From Cruorifilaria tuberocauda (taxonomy: Eukaryota; Nematoda; Chromadorea; Rhabditida; Onchocercidae), in the NCBI GenBank assembly GCA_013365365.1, contig JABVXU010000095.1:62001-126000 (forward strand): a stretch of 64,000 bases of DNA, read 5' to 3'. Below, piece after piece: positions 1 through 12,100 of the stretch. Below the pieces are notes generated by a model. It had not been told where the DNA came from. It ran no database searches and was given only the letters and a program-made list of their open reading frames with translations. The translations under genes and the position numbers were made by a program. Within the stretch, counting starts at the first letter, position 1. Every line of letters starts with the position of its first letter.

Positions 1-431
1 TATATGGTTATGGCATAGTATTGTTAGAAGTTGCTACGGGATTAAAGCCTCATGTTGTCAAACGGGATCCACAAAATATCGTAGAATATGTTAAGAATCA
101 TCAAAGATTTGGTGGAAAGTACGAAGATGTTTTAGCTGATCACCAATGCGAATTTACCAGTGGTTAATTTTTTTACAAGATAAATTTGTTTTGGTAGTCG
201 AATCTGTCATTTTCTCATGGTCAGTTAGTTCGTAAAAATTTGCTTACAGATAAAAAGTTGTCTAGAATTTTATTTTGAAATATTATTGATAAGAACTTTT
301 CAGATGTAGACATCAGTTACTTCAATCTAATTCTACAAACTGGACTAAAATGCGTGGTGCGAGATTATCGAAGAAGACCGACATTTCGCGAAATCATCAA
401 TGCATTTTTATGCATATATAACAGTGTTTAG
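1..431 (+). CDS. pik-1: Pelle/IRAK-like protein kinase, C-terminal end (5' partial)
   Basis: Two exons, about 1-162 and 304-431, joined by an intron with a GTTAAT donor and TTTTCAG acceptor; stop TAG at 429-431. The reading starts inside the C-lobe of a kinase domain: YGYGIVLLEVATGLKP matches the subdomain IX block (S/YFGVVLLEILTG) of IRAK/Pelle kinases, and VVRDYRRRPTFREII matches the subdomain XI arginine region near the domain end. The protein ends a few residues later, so nothing follows the kinase domain. Family members act downstream of Toll/IL-1-type receptors or IL-17-like signalling; the C. elegans member is pik-1. A possible AATAAA poly(A) signal lies at 656-661. The N-terminal lobe and any Death domain lie outside the window, so the symbol rests on the C-lobe only. 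Another tyrosine-kinase-like family member is possible. Confidence 0.65.
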
Positions 432-438
432 TTAAAAC

Positions 439-511
439 ATGGAAGAAATGAGAACGCAGACTGATGTTTCTGTTTTCAAAGTTATTGTTTATATGCCAGA
501 ATTTGATGAAT
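439..511 (+). other. Short open frame with a TQT motif, possible upstream exon
   Basis: Seven bases after the kinase stop, an ATG at 439 opens a frame whose start contains RTQTDVSVF; a GTGAGT donor-like site follows at 512. If spliced to the acceptor-like CTAG at 812-815, the frame joins the downstream zinc-finger gene without a stop. No acceptor is visible just before this ATG, so it may equally be 3' UTR of the kinase gene. The rest of 432-817 shows only AT-rich spacer and the AATAAA at 656-661. Confidence 0.2.
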
Positions 512-817
512 GTGAGTGTTGTGCTATACTTAGTCTCTTTTTTATGATGCTTAAATACTTTAGTGTTTTCTTTAAAGCTGTGTTTGGTACATTTATGGTT
601 AATGTATTGGATTGTTAATTTTATTATGTTAATTTTATTTGAGTGCTGGGTTCCAAATAAAAATGTTGATAAAGAGATTGCTAAATAATTTTATTAGATT
701 CCCACTCCTTATTTGGTCAAGCTTTAACCAGAATTTCTCGTTACTGAAGGTTAAGGAATACATCTTTATATAATTAAGGGGCAAATTGATTCGTTAATAA
801 TTAAAACTATTCTAGTG

Positions 818-3279
818 ATGGATAGTCGTACTTCTGAACGGAGTGCATCAAATTGCGTGGAAATTCGTATGACAGAGGACGAGTTAAGAGCAGGGTCTTC
901 TGTAGCATTTTGCGAAATTTGTTCGCGTACATTTGCAAACAAAAACGCATTCCGTCTGCATCAGGTGAAGACACATAACCGTGTATATGGGGAAACTGAT
1001 TCAGCATTATTTCATCGAAAACGAGTTACTTCAAGTAGGTGGTAGTCCATGATTCGCTGATATTTTTCATCTCCTTGGTCTTTTTGGGATGGATGAAAAA
1101 AACTTCTAGTAATAAATTGGTGGTCAAGTAAATCTAAGTTTACAGTTTTCAGGAAGTGAAAAGCATTACTTCTGTCCTGCTGGTGGTTGTCGGTTCAACA
1201 GTAGTCGCTCTTTCAGCGCTTACAAACTTCTTCGTCAACATTTTTTTAAAGTTCACGGTGAAAAACGTTTTAGGTGATATTTTCTTATGCTTTTTATTTA
1301 ATCTGACTTGTCACTTTTCACTTGCTTTTTTCTGTTAGGTGTTTCATGTTTTTTAATAATTCATTGTACTTGTAGATGCGATAAATGCAAAACAGCAAGA
1401 TTCAGTTTGCAGCGTGATCTATTATACCATCAAAAAAAGCGGTGTCTTTTCAAAGGAGGAATGTTGTATTAATTGTTCAGTATCTTTTCTTTCAGAAATA
1501 ACGTTCTACCTTTATTAATTATTTTTTACTGATGTCCCGATGTCCTAGATTCGCTGATATCCTAGATTGTGTAGTGGTTGGTTTTCTATCTATAAAACCT
1601 TATAGGCTGTATTTTATATTTTTAGACAGTGACCATACGTCCACATTAATTCAAATGAAATTGAACTGTCCAGAAGTAGAAAAATGTTCAAGAAAATTAT
1701 CTACGAGAAACAGCAATCAAAATCTGGTGTCTACATCATCTGAGTTAGTTGAGAAATATCTTTGCTATATTCCTGCGTTTATATATAATTATCGCTAATA
1801 CAGTTTTTCAGAAATAAAACCACAAACATTATCCTGATCAATGTGAGCGCTGTTCAGACAAGTCGTACACCATCTTTCAGAGAAATTCAGCCGAAAGCAA
1901 AGTAAGTCGTAGCTAGTTTTTACCCGCAGTATAAATTATTGATAATAATTCATGTTAAACCTCTACTTGCAAAAAGAAAATCCAGTGTTCCGATGATGAA
2001 TATTCACTTTACTGCCCAAGATTTCTCACTTTATGTCTGAATTGTTTTCGTATAAATATTTGCATTTCATTCACCGAGGAAAAGTAAATCTATATCAACC
2101 AAGCTATTCATTCTCTGCCTCTAAAAACATTAGTCAGAATTGTTTAGGAGTGCTCATCATAGCTTTCTTTTTGTTTTAATTCATGTAATTTAAGCACAAT
2201 GAAATCTGGATCGTCCGGCATGCGACTTGCAATACTTAGCATTGTTTAAGAACTTTTTAAATTCCCGTTAGTATCCTTGCTTACTACACGTTTCGTTTAC
2301 AGGACGTTTTCATCTCTATCTGGTTTTGGCTGTTTTTTAAGATGTTAAGCTCTTTTCTTATTTCATGGCGATCAGCCTTTCACTATTTCATATCAAGAGT
2401 TGCATTTTAATACTGAATATTTGGGAGATTCCTGGCACTTTATATAAGTAGGATTATAAACGTTTTATTTTGCATGTATGAGGTTAGCCTCCGTCTGTAC
2501 AGTTCTGAAGAAATTATTACATCCATCAATTTTCCCGGCATGACCGGCCATCCATTAATTTCGTTTTGTTCGTGGCCCCATATCTATTTAGATATCGCGC
2601 GATTTTTCCCCTTCTATGAAATTTAAATTGACTAAAACACAATACGCACCGACTTCTTTGGATTTTCATAGAATGGGTTCAAATCAAACCTGTCATTCGC
2701 TGTGTGAAAATTACTCAGTATTTTCTAATATCTCAATTAATTTCTGAACGGAATGTAAGAAATTTAAGAGTTTGAAGCAAGTTACAGAAACATCTTGTAT
2801 AATTTCAATTGTTTTACATATTACTTTATCTTTTAGTTTCAGTCCTCAGGCAACAAAAAGCAGCCAAACAGATTATGAGAAATGTTATAATAAACCGATT
2901 ATGTGTCATATCGGTTCACAGACGGCTCAATGCGACACTTGCGAACTCTCCGCACCCGTAAGTTTTTTAAAATTCTGATCTTAATGTGCTAAAAAGTATG
3001 AAAGTCATTTTCCAGGTGTTGCACAAATATAACGACTTCCACTGCCAAACACATATTGCAAGCGGAGTTGAATTTGGTACACAGATCTACCCGGAAGACA
3101 TGGATAGCAGTGGTCTCAATGTAAAGCAGAATAAGACACATAATGACTTTGAATTCGTGGATATTTGGCGTCATATCGAAACACAAACTTCTGCTTTTAC
3201 TGGTAATGATGCACTGACACAGACGGCCATAGACTTCATAGATAGTGCTAGTATGACTGATTGGAACGTGCTTATTTAA
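818..3279 (+). CDS. ASCIZ/ATMIN-like zinc-finger protein with LC8-binding TQT motifs
   Basis: Clear exons: 818-1034, 1153-1273, 1376-about 1441, about 2842-2957 and 3016-3279 (stop). One or more middle exons lie around 1626-1908, but their junctions are not settled. Exon 1 has a C2H2 finger (CEICSRTF, then LHQVKTH). Exon 2 has YFCPAGGCRF, a conserved Phe-Ser segment and LRQHFFKVHGEKRF. Exon 3 has CDKCKTARFSLQRDLLYH. This order and spacing match ASCIZ/ATMIN, the transcription factor for the LC8 dynein light chain gene. The C-terminal half has no fold signature but carries LC8-type motifs: SSQTDY, GSQTAQ, FGTQIY, IETQTS (TQT at 3181-3189) and LTQTAI (TQT at 3217-3225). In other animals, LC8 binding to such motifs provides feedback on its own transcription. 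The ATG at 818 follows an AG at 814-815. The fourth zinc finger known in ASCIZ was not found, probably because of the unresolved middle exons. Confidence 0.75.
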
Positions 3280-4341
3280 TGTGTGTGAACTATCACTTTT
3301 GCAAGTCTATGTTTAATTTGTTATTTAAAGTATGTGCATTCACTTTGCACCGAATCACTTTTAATGTGCAAATGTTAAAAAAGCTCCTTTTTGTCACTTT
3401 TCGAAAGATCAAACTTGAAATCGCTCTTGATCCTTTGGAAAATTCCTCTAAAAATTTTAATAGAAAATAGGGATTTCAGTTTCAATGTTTTGATCATAAA
3501 TCGTAAATATTGATTGAATAAGTAATAGGCTTTTTGACCAATCCCTATCGTTTATTCAGTGTTTATGCATAAGTTACACTATGGTGGAAACGAAATATAA
3601 AAGTTTCACACCGTTTCATAGAAGTTCATGCGGCACTTTTGAATTTGAAAAAATTGTCCATAAAACGTGGAAGTCGAGCAGGAACTTGACAAACACTTAG
3701 GAGAACATGACAAATCGTTCAAAACTGGAAAGTTTAAATCTATTAAATTTTAGAACAATATATCTAGAAGGAAGAACTATGTTGTAGTGCTATTTCAGAA
3801 CAGGACGTCATCTATGCTATCTCAAGATTTATAGAATCTAAGCGTGCTCCAAAATCCAGAAAACAATCCCTTAACAAATTTTTATACATAGTTAAGTGTA
3901 CAGTACGGCACTTTGTTGTGTAGTAGGAAAGATGGAAAGCAAGAAAAAAGAAACTATAGGTTTATAACTCTCTAAACTACACCATTCTTCTTTAAATCGA
4001 CAAACCATGAAGAAAGTGCCAACTTATCTTCGTTCATTTATAGAATGCGGGAAGAAAAAGTTTACTCCAAAATCGTAATCCGAAAAATACAGTTTCTGTG
4101 ATAGTTAAGGACTTGGTACGTAAGACACGAACGGGCATTTCATACTCTTTTTTTTTTTTTTGAATGACATGCATCAATATTCACATGTATTGAGATAATG
4201 ACTTAAACATCAAAAAGTACTTGCTGTTTTTTAAACAAGCAGATGATAATGCTACCGAAGGTTAATTGAAGCATATCCATGCCTTCAAACAAGAAATCCA
4301 GTATATAGTGAGGTAGCAAAAAAGCGAAAATTTTCAGTCCA
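3280..4341. other. Intergenic, convergent gene ends
   Basis: Lies between the ends of the ASCIZ-like (+) and MOB1-like (-) genes. It is AT-rich, with a homopolymer T run near 4148-4160. No supported gene or RNA was seen; open frames here lack homology and codon signal. Confidence 0.6.
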
Positions 4342-5475
4342 TCACAGCATTGTCGAATTCTCTTCCAGAGTAAGTTGGTCAATGAAGCTTTGCAAAGGTG
4401 CCAACCGTTTCGAATCAATCAAGTCAAATTCTTGTATAAAAAGCATGAAATGTTTGAAGCTGGTATTTAGATGCTCTACTGCATTAAGTTGTTCTGAAAT
4501 GCAGGGAAGAACAGTTCTTTTTCTAGATTAGACACATTTATTCCGTTTGAAAGTGTCGCTTAAGCTGTAGTTATCTTTGTAAGCTTTGTAGAAATTGTAT
4601 AATTAAATATACCCCAAGTTGTAAAAATTGATGGAGATTTCATAGATTTCGAGTAAATTCACTTGAATAAAGGATCAAAATTATATACCAATCAGTTCGA
4701 GATGTTGGTGATACACATGGGCATACACCCGAAATAGTCGTTTCACAACCGCTTGTGCGATGAGCAAGAAATTCGGTGGGAAGGGCTGTCCTGAACTCAA
4801 CGTCGTTGAAAAGTTGGAGCAGAAAAGATGACCATAAATTTAAGTAAGCTATAACAAACATACCTGCATCATCAACCCTCATAAAATATCTCCTGCAAAT
4901 GAAGAAAAATACAAGCTAGAGGAACTTCTTTGGATGTAAACAGTCAAGGATAACTACCAATCTGGGAAGGGAAGACATTCTCGTCATCTAGCTGCTCATG
5001 CACCCAAGTCATCAAATAATCGATATATACAGGCGCTGGACATGCAATTGTTTTTCTACCATCCGACCAAACGTACTCATATTTCGGACCAGCGCACATC
5101 CTGGGACAGGATTCCTTTGTACAGTGATCACTTATTGTACCGAACAACATACTCACTTGATTGAAAAAATCCAGAACTGAAAATTACAACAGTAATTACC
5201 CTGCTCCGCCAATTTCTTCTCCATCTGTTCCATTTGCCACGAGACAAAAAAAAAACACCAACACCAATAACTCACAGAAATCGGAACACAACACCTCCCC
5301 ATAAGGATTCCTGATTATCAACAGAAGTATACGTACCATTTACAGCGATCCATTCGTTGGGATCTTCGCCTTGTGGCAATTTTACAGCCTCACGCAAATT
5401 CCCGCTCCCCAAAGTGGCCGATGCATAGCTCAGCATTTCGGCTTGCTTAGTGTCTACATGACGCAAGCGATGCAT
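4342..5475 (-). CDS. MOB1-family kinase activator
   Basis: Four exons on the minus strand: 5475-5337, 5176-4958, 4790-4689 and 4493-4342. They sum to 203 codons plus a TGA stop in one intact frame. The protein reads through the whole MOB fold: ATLGSGNLREAV, GEDPNEWIAVN, LDFFNQVSMLFGTI, then CTKESCPRMCAGPKYEY. The zinc ligands are the two Cys of CTKESC and the two His of YAHVYHQHLEL. LNTSFKHF and EFDLID near the end point to the MOB1 class rather than MOB2 or MOB3. MOB1 proteins bind and activate NDR/LATS kinases in Hippo and mitotic-exit signalling. The 5' exon is preceded by CTAG five bases before the ATG, compatible with trans-splicing. The segment before ATLGSG is short and unlike the usual FKPKKNIPEG leader, so an upstream exon could be missing or this may be a diverged paralogue. 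Confidence 0.85.
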
Positions 5476-6950
5476 TTGAGCTAGAGGAATCATCGCACCA
5501 AAAAAAAAAGACACTAAGACCAATTACTGGTGATTTACAGATACAGGCTTCAGCAGATGAATCCTACCAAGTAAAAAAAAACCGCTGCAATTTGGCCTGC
5601 TATTCTTCACAATATGAAAAATATGGAATATCATTCAAATATCGGCCGGCTTGCTAACTGACAATAACCTCATAGAAAAATATAATAAATAGATCCCGAT
5701 ACCAAAGCAATGACGAAAATGGTAATAGCCATGACGAATAAACACAAGCTTTTTACGGCTAAATGAATTTCATAGATTGATTTAAATTACAATACAACGT
5801 TGACAAAATATCTCATTAGAACAAAGTACCTGTATACTGCAAATGACATCTTTGACCATGTAACAGTCTCAGATGAAGCACATACAAAACGAATGCTATG
5901 TACGTTGGCACGCAACACTATTAGAAATAGCTGTTTTCAAAGGACAAAGTCATATTATACAGGTGTCAATTTTCCCGAACATTCCGGAATAAAAAATTTA
6001 ATTTAATCCGTGGTTATCACTCGAAATTATTCAGAAAATATATTTTTTAGTTGCAATTTCAAAAAAAAAAAAAATGATGTCTAAATGAAAATAAAGAACG
6101 TTATCCAAGCGCTTAGTAAACTTATAGTATTCAGCTTACCTCCACAGTTCAAACCTAAAAGAAAACCACTTTTGGTGGACAATCACATCGCAAGAATTAT
6201 AAAGTAGCTACTCTCCATATAATAGCGTGAGGAATTTTAGACAACAGTAAAGCGGCAGTTACTTTATATCTATTAAGGTCAAAGAGCGTAAATGGTAGAC
6301 ACGACCAAATAGTGAACTCATTAGTCGAAATGTGGTCTTTTACTTTAAAAATACATATATTGCACATTTTATTAATTTACTAAATATAAACCTTTCTCAA
6401 GTAATGTCCTTCGTAGAATGAAGCGCATATTTTAAAACTACTATTAGAACAATTCCGTAAATGATTATTGATAGTGAGAAAAAATCACATTTAAATTAAT
6501 TTGAACAATTTTCCGCACTTGTTTACTCTCTCATCACAGTAATATCAGTCAATATGAAGTAAAAGATAATATAAAAGTTGCAAAAAAAAATGACAAGGTA
6601 AAAAAAACAATAAGTAAACGAACTCAACACCGATTCATTTACAAACATAAATGATCACTTAGCCTTATGTATGTTGGACCAATAACATTAACGCTCGCTT
6701 CGCAATTATTACTTTTACGAAGAATAAATATTAACAACTCCAATGCTTGAGAAATACTGTTAATATGGCCTATGACTAGTGTTATCAGTTACAGATAAAA
6801 TTCTTCATTTATTGGAATGAAAACGAAAATCATAAGTATGATTTTCGTTTTCATTGAGAAATGTTTGCTCGGATTTTTTAGAAAAAAGTTTAAGCTTTCT
6901 TTAGTACAAACATTAAACTAATGTGGCGAAAGGATTGATTTATTGTCAAT
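5476..6950. other. Intergenic between MOB1-like and PP2A genes
   Basis: AT-rich spacer holding the promoter side of the MOB1-like gene and, at its right end, the 3' UTR of the PP2A gene (hairpin and poly(A) signal given separately). An open frame at 5800-6006 on the plus strand has no recognisable family and is not called as a gene. Confidence 0.6.
6808..6855 (-). repeat. Perfect 19-bp hairpin abutting the PP2A poly(A) signal
   Basis: Positions 6816-6834 and 6837-6855 are exact reverse complements (19/19) around a 2-base centre. Read on the minus strand, the hairpin begins about 95 bases after the PP2A stop codon. It ends two bases before AATAAA (plus-strand 6808-6813). It therefore lies in the 3' UTR just ahead of the likely cleavage site. 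Confidence 0.85.
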
Positions 6951-9191
6951 TCAAAGAAAATAGTCAGGGGTTCGCCTAGTCACATGTGGTTCTCCACGGC
7001 GAGGGGCCGGATCAAACTGTAAAAAAGAATATTTAAGTTCATCGTCTAATTCAACCATCGCTGCCTGGTTTCCACATCGATAGCAATAGTTGGGGGCCGA
7101 GAAAACAGTAACAACATTGCGATCGTGGCACCAGTTATAACCCTGTAAAATATTTAAAGTACCTGAAACCGCAGTTATGAAACGGCACTTATAAATAAAA
7201 TTGACTTCCATATAAAATTATTTGCCGCTAGCATTTCATTAGAAAAGAACTAACACAGAAATATTCCATGAACTCGAATATTTTAAGGAAATAGAAGTTG
7301 TAATGAGTTATTCTAGTGGAGTTTTGAAGGAAACTGTTGTCTAACACGCTTAGGTTATACTAGACAAAAAATCTCCAAATTTTTCGACAGTCGTCTGGAG
7401 CAACTATATGTTGCCAAAAAGAAATTTAGCATGAAATTTCTATACTTCTTAAACAATTTGACATTGAACATATTTCGTACCAAACCTCAAAAAATCATCC
7501 TCAACCGCATACTGTGACAACTATTACTGAAAATATACCTCCATTACCAACTGGTGCGCCCTTGAGATAAGTGTGAGACCGTTCGAGTGATTAAAAGTCT
7601 CTGAAATGTCCTGACCAAACGTATATCCTGCTCCACGTGGAGAGATACCCCAGCCACCACGATCATCAGGATCGGACCACAGTAAATCGCACATGGGACC
7701 TAGAACAAACATAAGAAGAAACACAATAATTAAAAAATATTTTAAAGCAAAAATGAAAAAAAAATACTGAAATAAATGCAATTGATGATTACCTTCATGA
7801 GGAACCTCTTGCAGTCTATCCAAAGCGCGAATATGATCAAGACTGTCAATAGATGGCGAAAGACCACCGTGTAAACAAAAAATTTGACCATCCACCAAAG
7901 CCGTTAATGGAAAATAGTCAAACAAATCAGTAAAATACTTCCAAACATTTGAGTTGCCGTATTTACGAAGACATTCGTCGTAAAACCCATATACCTGGAA
8001 AAAGTACCTGAATATAAACTCCAACATCTGAAATCAAAAATATAAAAAAAACTCCTCGAGAATTCAGCTTTTGAGAACAAAAAGTTTCTGAAATCAATCA
8101 ATCCAGATCATATAGTTGTATAGTGTAAATTTACCCAGCCAATGAAATGAACAATTACATCATAAATTCATCGTGCTATAATTCAAAAAAGACTTCATTG
8201 TATGAATTTAGTTTTATACTAAGTTGTGCTCTAAATTTTCATTCCACATTTCGCCATTTTTTTAGGCATTTTTTTCCATAGCATCCTAAATACCTGCGTA
8301 ATTTGTCGAGATTCATGATTTCCACGCAAAATAGTGACGCGCTCCTTGTACCTAACCTGAAGAAGGCTTTTAACAAGGTATCGGAAATAAGGCAAGTGTT
8401 TTTCGATGATTTTCGAAGAAAGAAATTTTTGAAATTATGTCCTGAGATATAAAAGGAAAGAAATCGTATAGAAAACAGGAAACAATCCAGACTGGCAATA
8501 TCTAAATTATTTTTCCCATTTCTGTTTCTTACTGATATAAAAATAGCAAACGTTAAGAGATATATTAAAAATTAACCTTTAGACAAACTAGCAGTGAAAC
8601 AGTTTCCACGGAATAATAGCCTCTATCAACATAATCACCCATGAATAGATAATTAGTATCTGGCGACTTTCCCCCCATCTTAAAAAGCTCCATTAAATCG
8701 TGGAACTGCCCATGCACATCACCACAAACCGTTACAGGGCATTTAACCTCCTGAACATTGGATTCTTTTTGGAGAATTTCTTTTGCCTGCAATATTTGAT
8801 TAAAAACATTCTTCGAGTTTGAGTTTATGAACACTATGTACTGCATATGGTACAGTTATGAAGTTATCAAACATTAACATTAACATTCAAAAGCCTTGTT
8901 TTATTGCAGTAGCCATCATCAGATACATAAAAAAATATTTGATTTCTTGATACATAATTTTCTGAAAAATACTACATCTTGCTTCTAAAGTTACTTAGTA
9001 TCTGTCATCTAACATCCTTTAATTGATTTGCGTCATTTGGGACCTACCTTATCACATAACGTTTTAACTTGACCTTCGGTGAGCTGTTTACACTCATACA
9101 GCTGCTCGATCCACTGGTCAACTTCTTTTAGCATAGGTCGATCAAAAGTATCAACGCTTGTTGATGACGCACCTCCACCTGAAGTCGTCAT
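6951..9191 (-). CDS. let-92: Serine/threonine protein phosphatase 2A catalytic subunit
   Basis: Six minus-strand exons: 9191-9048, 8786-8577, 8356-8294, 7994-7793, 7699-7539 and 7142-6951. They give 323 codons and a TGA stop, in frame throughout. All phosphatase motifs are present: GDVHGQ, GDYVDRG, RGNHE, the HGGLSPS loop, [13 protein letters not shown] and [11 protein letters not shown]. The C-terminus is the PP2A-specific TPDYFL, whose leucine is methylated and which selects regulatory B subunits. Sequence is nearly identical to animal PPP2CA across the core. The N-terminus has a short Gly/Ser/Thr-rich extension before the conserved DQWIEQL, similar in size to that of C. elegans LET-92. An acceptor-like TTTTCAG lies 13 bases before the ATG. 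The enzyme dephosphorylates many targets in spindle assembly and signalling. Confidence 0.97.
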
Positions 9192-12100
9192 TCTACAAAC
9201 CCTCCTGAAAATAAATTGATAAAATGTGTTAATAACATGAATCCTTGTCAAGTAGCACTCCGAATCAATAACGCGCGTGTTTTGATTATTTGGAGATTAA
9301 AATCTGAGACAACAGGTATATAAAATACTGAAAGACCTATGCAAATTGAAAACGAACACCAAAGAAACGATGTCAGTAAATTAAGAAACGGAAAGAAGGA
9401 CATTTGGAGAAAGAGAAAAATAGAAATAATCTGAAATGCAGTTTCGCTAATACAGATATGCATGCAATCCATCGTGCCTCAAATTTTTGATGAATAACAG
9501 GTATAGTACACAAATACTAAATCAATCTCAAAACAGGGATGTGCTTATTAAAGAGTGAATACAAATTATTTTAACGCTACATTGATCAAAGGGTAAATGG
9601 AGTAATAGAGAATGAAGAACATTCAATAAAGCATATTTACATCACACACTGATGTGGCCAGTGGCCATGATGCCAGGGAGACAATTCCGACGCAACTTAT
9701 TTTTACTAAATGGTTTAACCCGAAGCACTCCGCAAAATATGGCCCTCGGATATGATTGTCAATGATCACTGACCAAGTTTCCAAATGCAATATGTTTATT
9801 ACAAATATGTTAAGCTCACAGTTAATACGATAAAACGATATCTGCATAAATGCCATTAATTTGGAAGTCGACGACAAATTTTACATCCTGACCGGCTTCA
9901 TTGAAATTTACAATGCACGTGAATAAAGACTCCTACCAGTTAAGACATCTGTTATAACAAAACAGAACAGGTAATTATCAATTCTTTATTATGGCCTTCC
10001 AACACTTTTCAATTCCTTCCAACCAATCTTGGATTTTCCTGATCTCTGTTAATCTCAAAATGCAACATCCATATATCAGAAAACGTACTGGCACAACAAA
10101 TTTCAGATTGATGCAATCAAAGCAGCATATAGTGGGCATTTCAAAAGTGCCATCATAGGGTGGAAGACAGAAGTGTTGAGACAATGAACAACCGTAACAG
10201 CACCAAATCCATAGCTTGACGTCTCACATCTGCCTTATGTTGTTCTAGAACTGTTTTCATTCTTCCTTACGTCGCTGAAAAGATGAGAGAACTTGAAGTA
10301 ACGGCAGATTTTGTAAGCAGTAAATCGCCATACACGACACTTGTATTGCCGGGCATTTGCACCGACTAATCAGGAGTGGACAGTTTGAACTAAAACACTG
10401 CGTTTCAACATACTGTGATTTATGTGTCTAAAAATTGAAAAATCTTTTCTATATCCGTACTACATTTAGCAAAGGTATATACATTTAAAAAACTGAAATT
10501 TTTATAGATTAAGCTTTTAATGTCTCATATGTTTGTTATTATTGAAAAGCCGGAAAAAATTTACAAAAGTTCACGTCAACAAATATTTCTGTCTCGGCAC
10601 TTTGTACGTTGCATTCTTATAGTGAATATCAGTGTACTGAAGTTCAATCAAGAATTTGCGAAACATTGGGCTTTTTACTACAAAATAGTCAAAGGCGATT
10701 TTTGGAAAGTTATGGTGGGATTACCAAAAGCTTCGGATATTTTTTTACAGAACAACAGCTTACTTCTGAACTGTACAACCACTTATTTTATAGAAGGTTA
10801 TTATATGTATGATACTGCGTTAATTATAATTTTACTTTAAAACTATAGTCGTTCTGTTCAACTGCAGCATATCTTTCACTACTATCATGGAAAGGGTGGC
10901 TAACAGTGAAATAAAATGCTTGCCTACTTCTCGAGGAGCACATTGGAACTACAGTTTTTTCTAACTCTGGTTTCTCTTTTTAAACTTCTGGATACACCTC
11001 ATTATAAGACCGCCTTCTTCGTCCTCTTTCATGCATTTTCACTGAAATTGCTATTCCGTTTAAAATTTAAAAAGTACTATTGTACACAATAAAAAATTTT
11101 TTGTATAGGACACGAACTATCGAACATTGTTAGAATTTAACCATAGTTTGACCATATAAAAACTGTGCAAGAAGTTGAGGTTCTGTACTATGAAATTTGC
11201 TTCATTCAAATGGATATTATATTTCAAGACAAGCAGCGTATAACATTTCGGTAATGCTACTACTGTTTTGCTTTTGTTTCCCATTACGAAGGGAAACGAA
11301 GATAACTTGAAAGGTAGAGAAATTGAAATACCGATGACTTTGATTATTTCACATGAAGTAGAATATCAGCAATCCTTTCCAATAGGCTACCTGCAGTGTT
11401 CATGCATTTTTATATTCCTAAATTATTTTAGACCTTTTTGTTCTGTATCAGTAGTAATAACAGAGGTCATTTTATGGATACTAACTTGTGGATGTTATAA
11501 AAATTGTAGTCAATGCGTATTAATTTAGAACAGAAAAGATCAACATAGCATCTAAAAGAATAACATGATAAAAAGTCGCCAATATAGATTGAAAAAACAT
11601 TTATTATAAATTAAAATTAACTGTTCATTCTCAGATCATTTAAAAACAACTAAAAGATTGAGAATAGAAGACATGTAGTGAGAAGAAATGAAGTGCTATC
11701 TCGAGGTGGCAGTGAAATAAGATGGTGCTCAGGCGTGAAGAGGGGCACTGCTTTTGCCCACTTCTACTTAGCACCTCTACTTTCTGCCACGAGTAATCAA
11801 ACAGAAAGTAATGACGTAGGAGACCAGCATGCAGTGTAATATGGTATGAATGAGCTTAAACTGTATTACTGTTCATCGGATAATTAATGGTTTTGCGGAC
11901 GATATTTTAATTGATGCCTGAATGCTCAATTCTGATTTTATATTAAAAAGTCTAATTTTTCTAAAAATATCATCCCACACAATGAAGGAAATACGATGAA
12001 AAATGCTGTGTTGTAAAATAATAAACATCGAAATATACGGTAGGTAGAACCACCCTTTATGTTTCAAATTAGTTATTTTTAGTATTTATTCGGTCAGCGC

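Noticed and set aside
5800..6006. Open frame of 68 codons on the plus strand
   Set aside because: No recognised domain and no ATG at its start; probably chance in AT-rich spacer.
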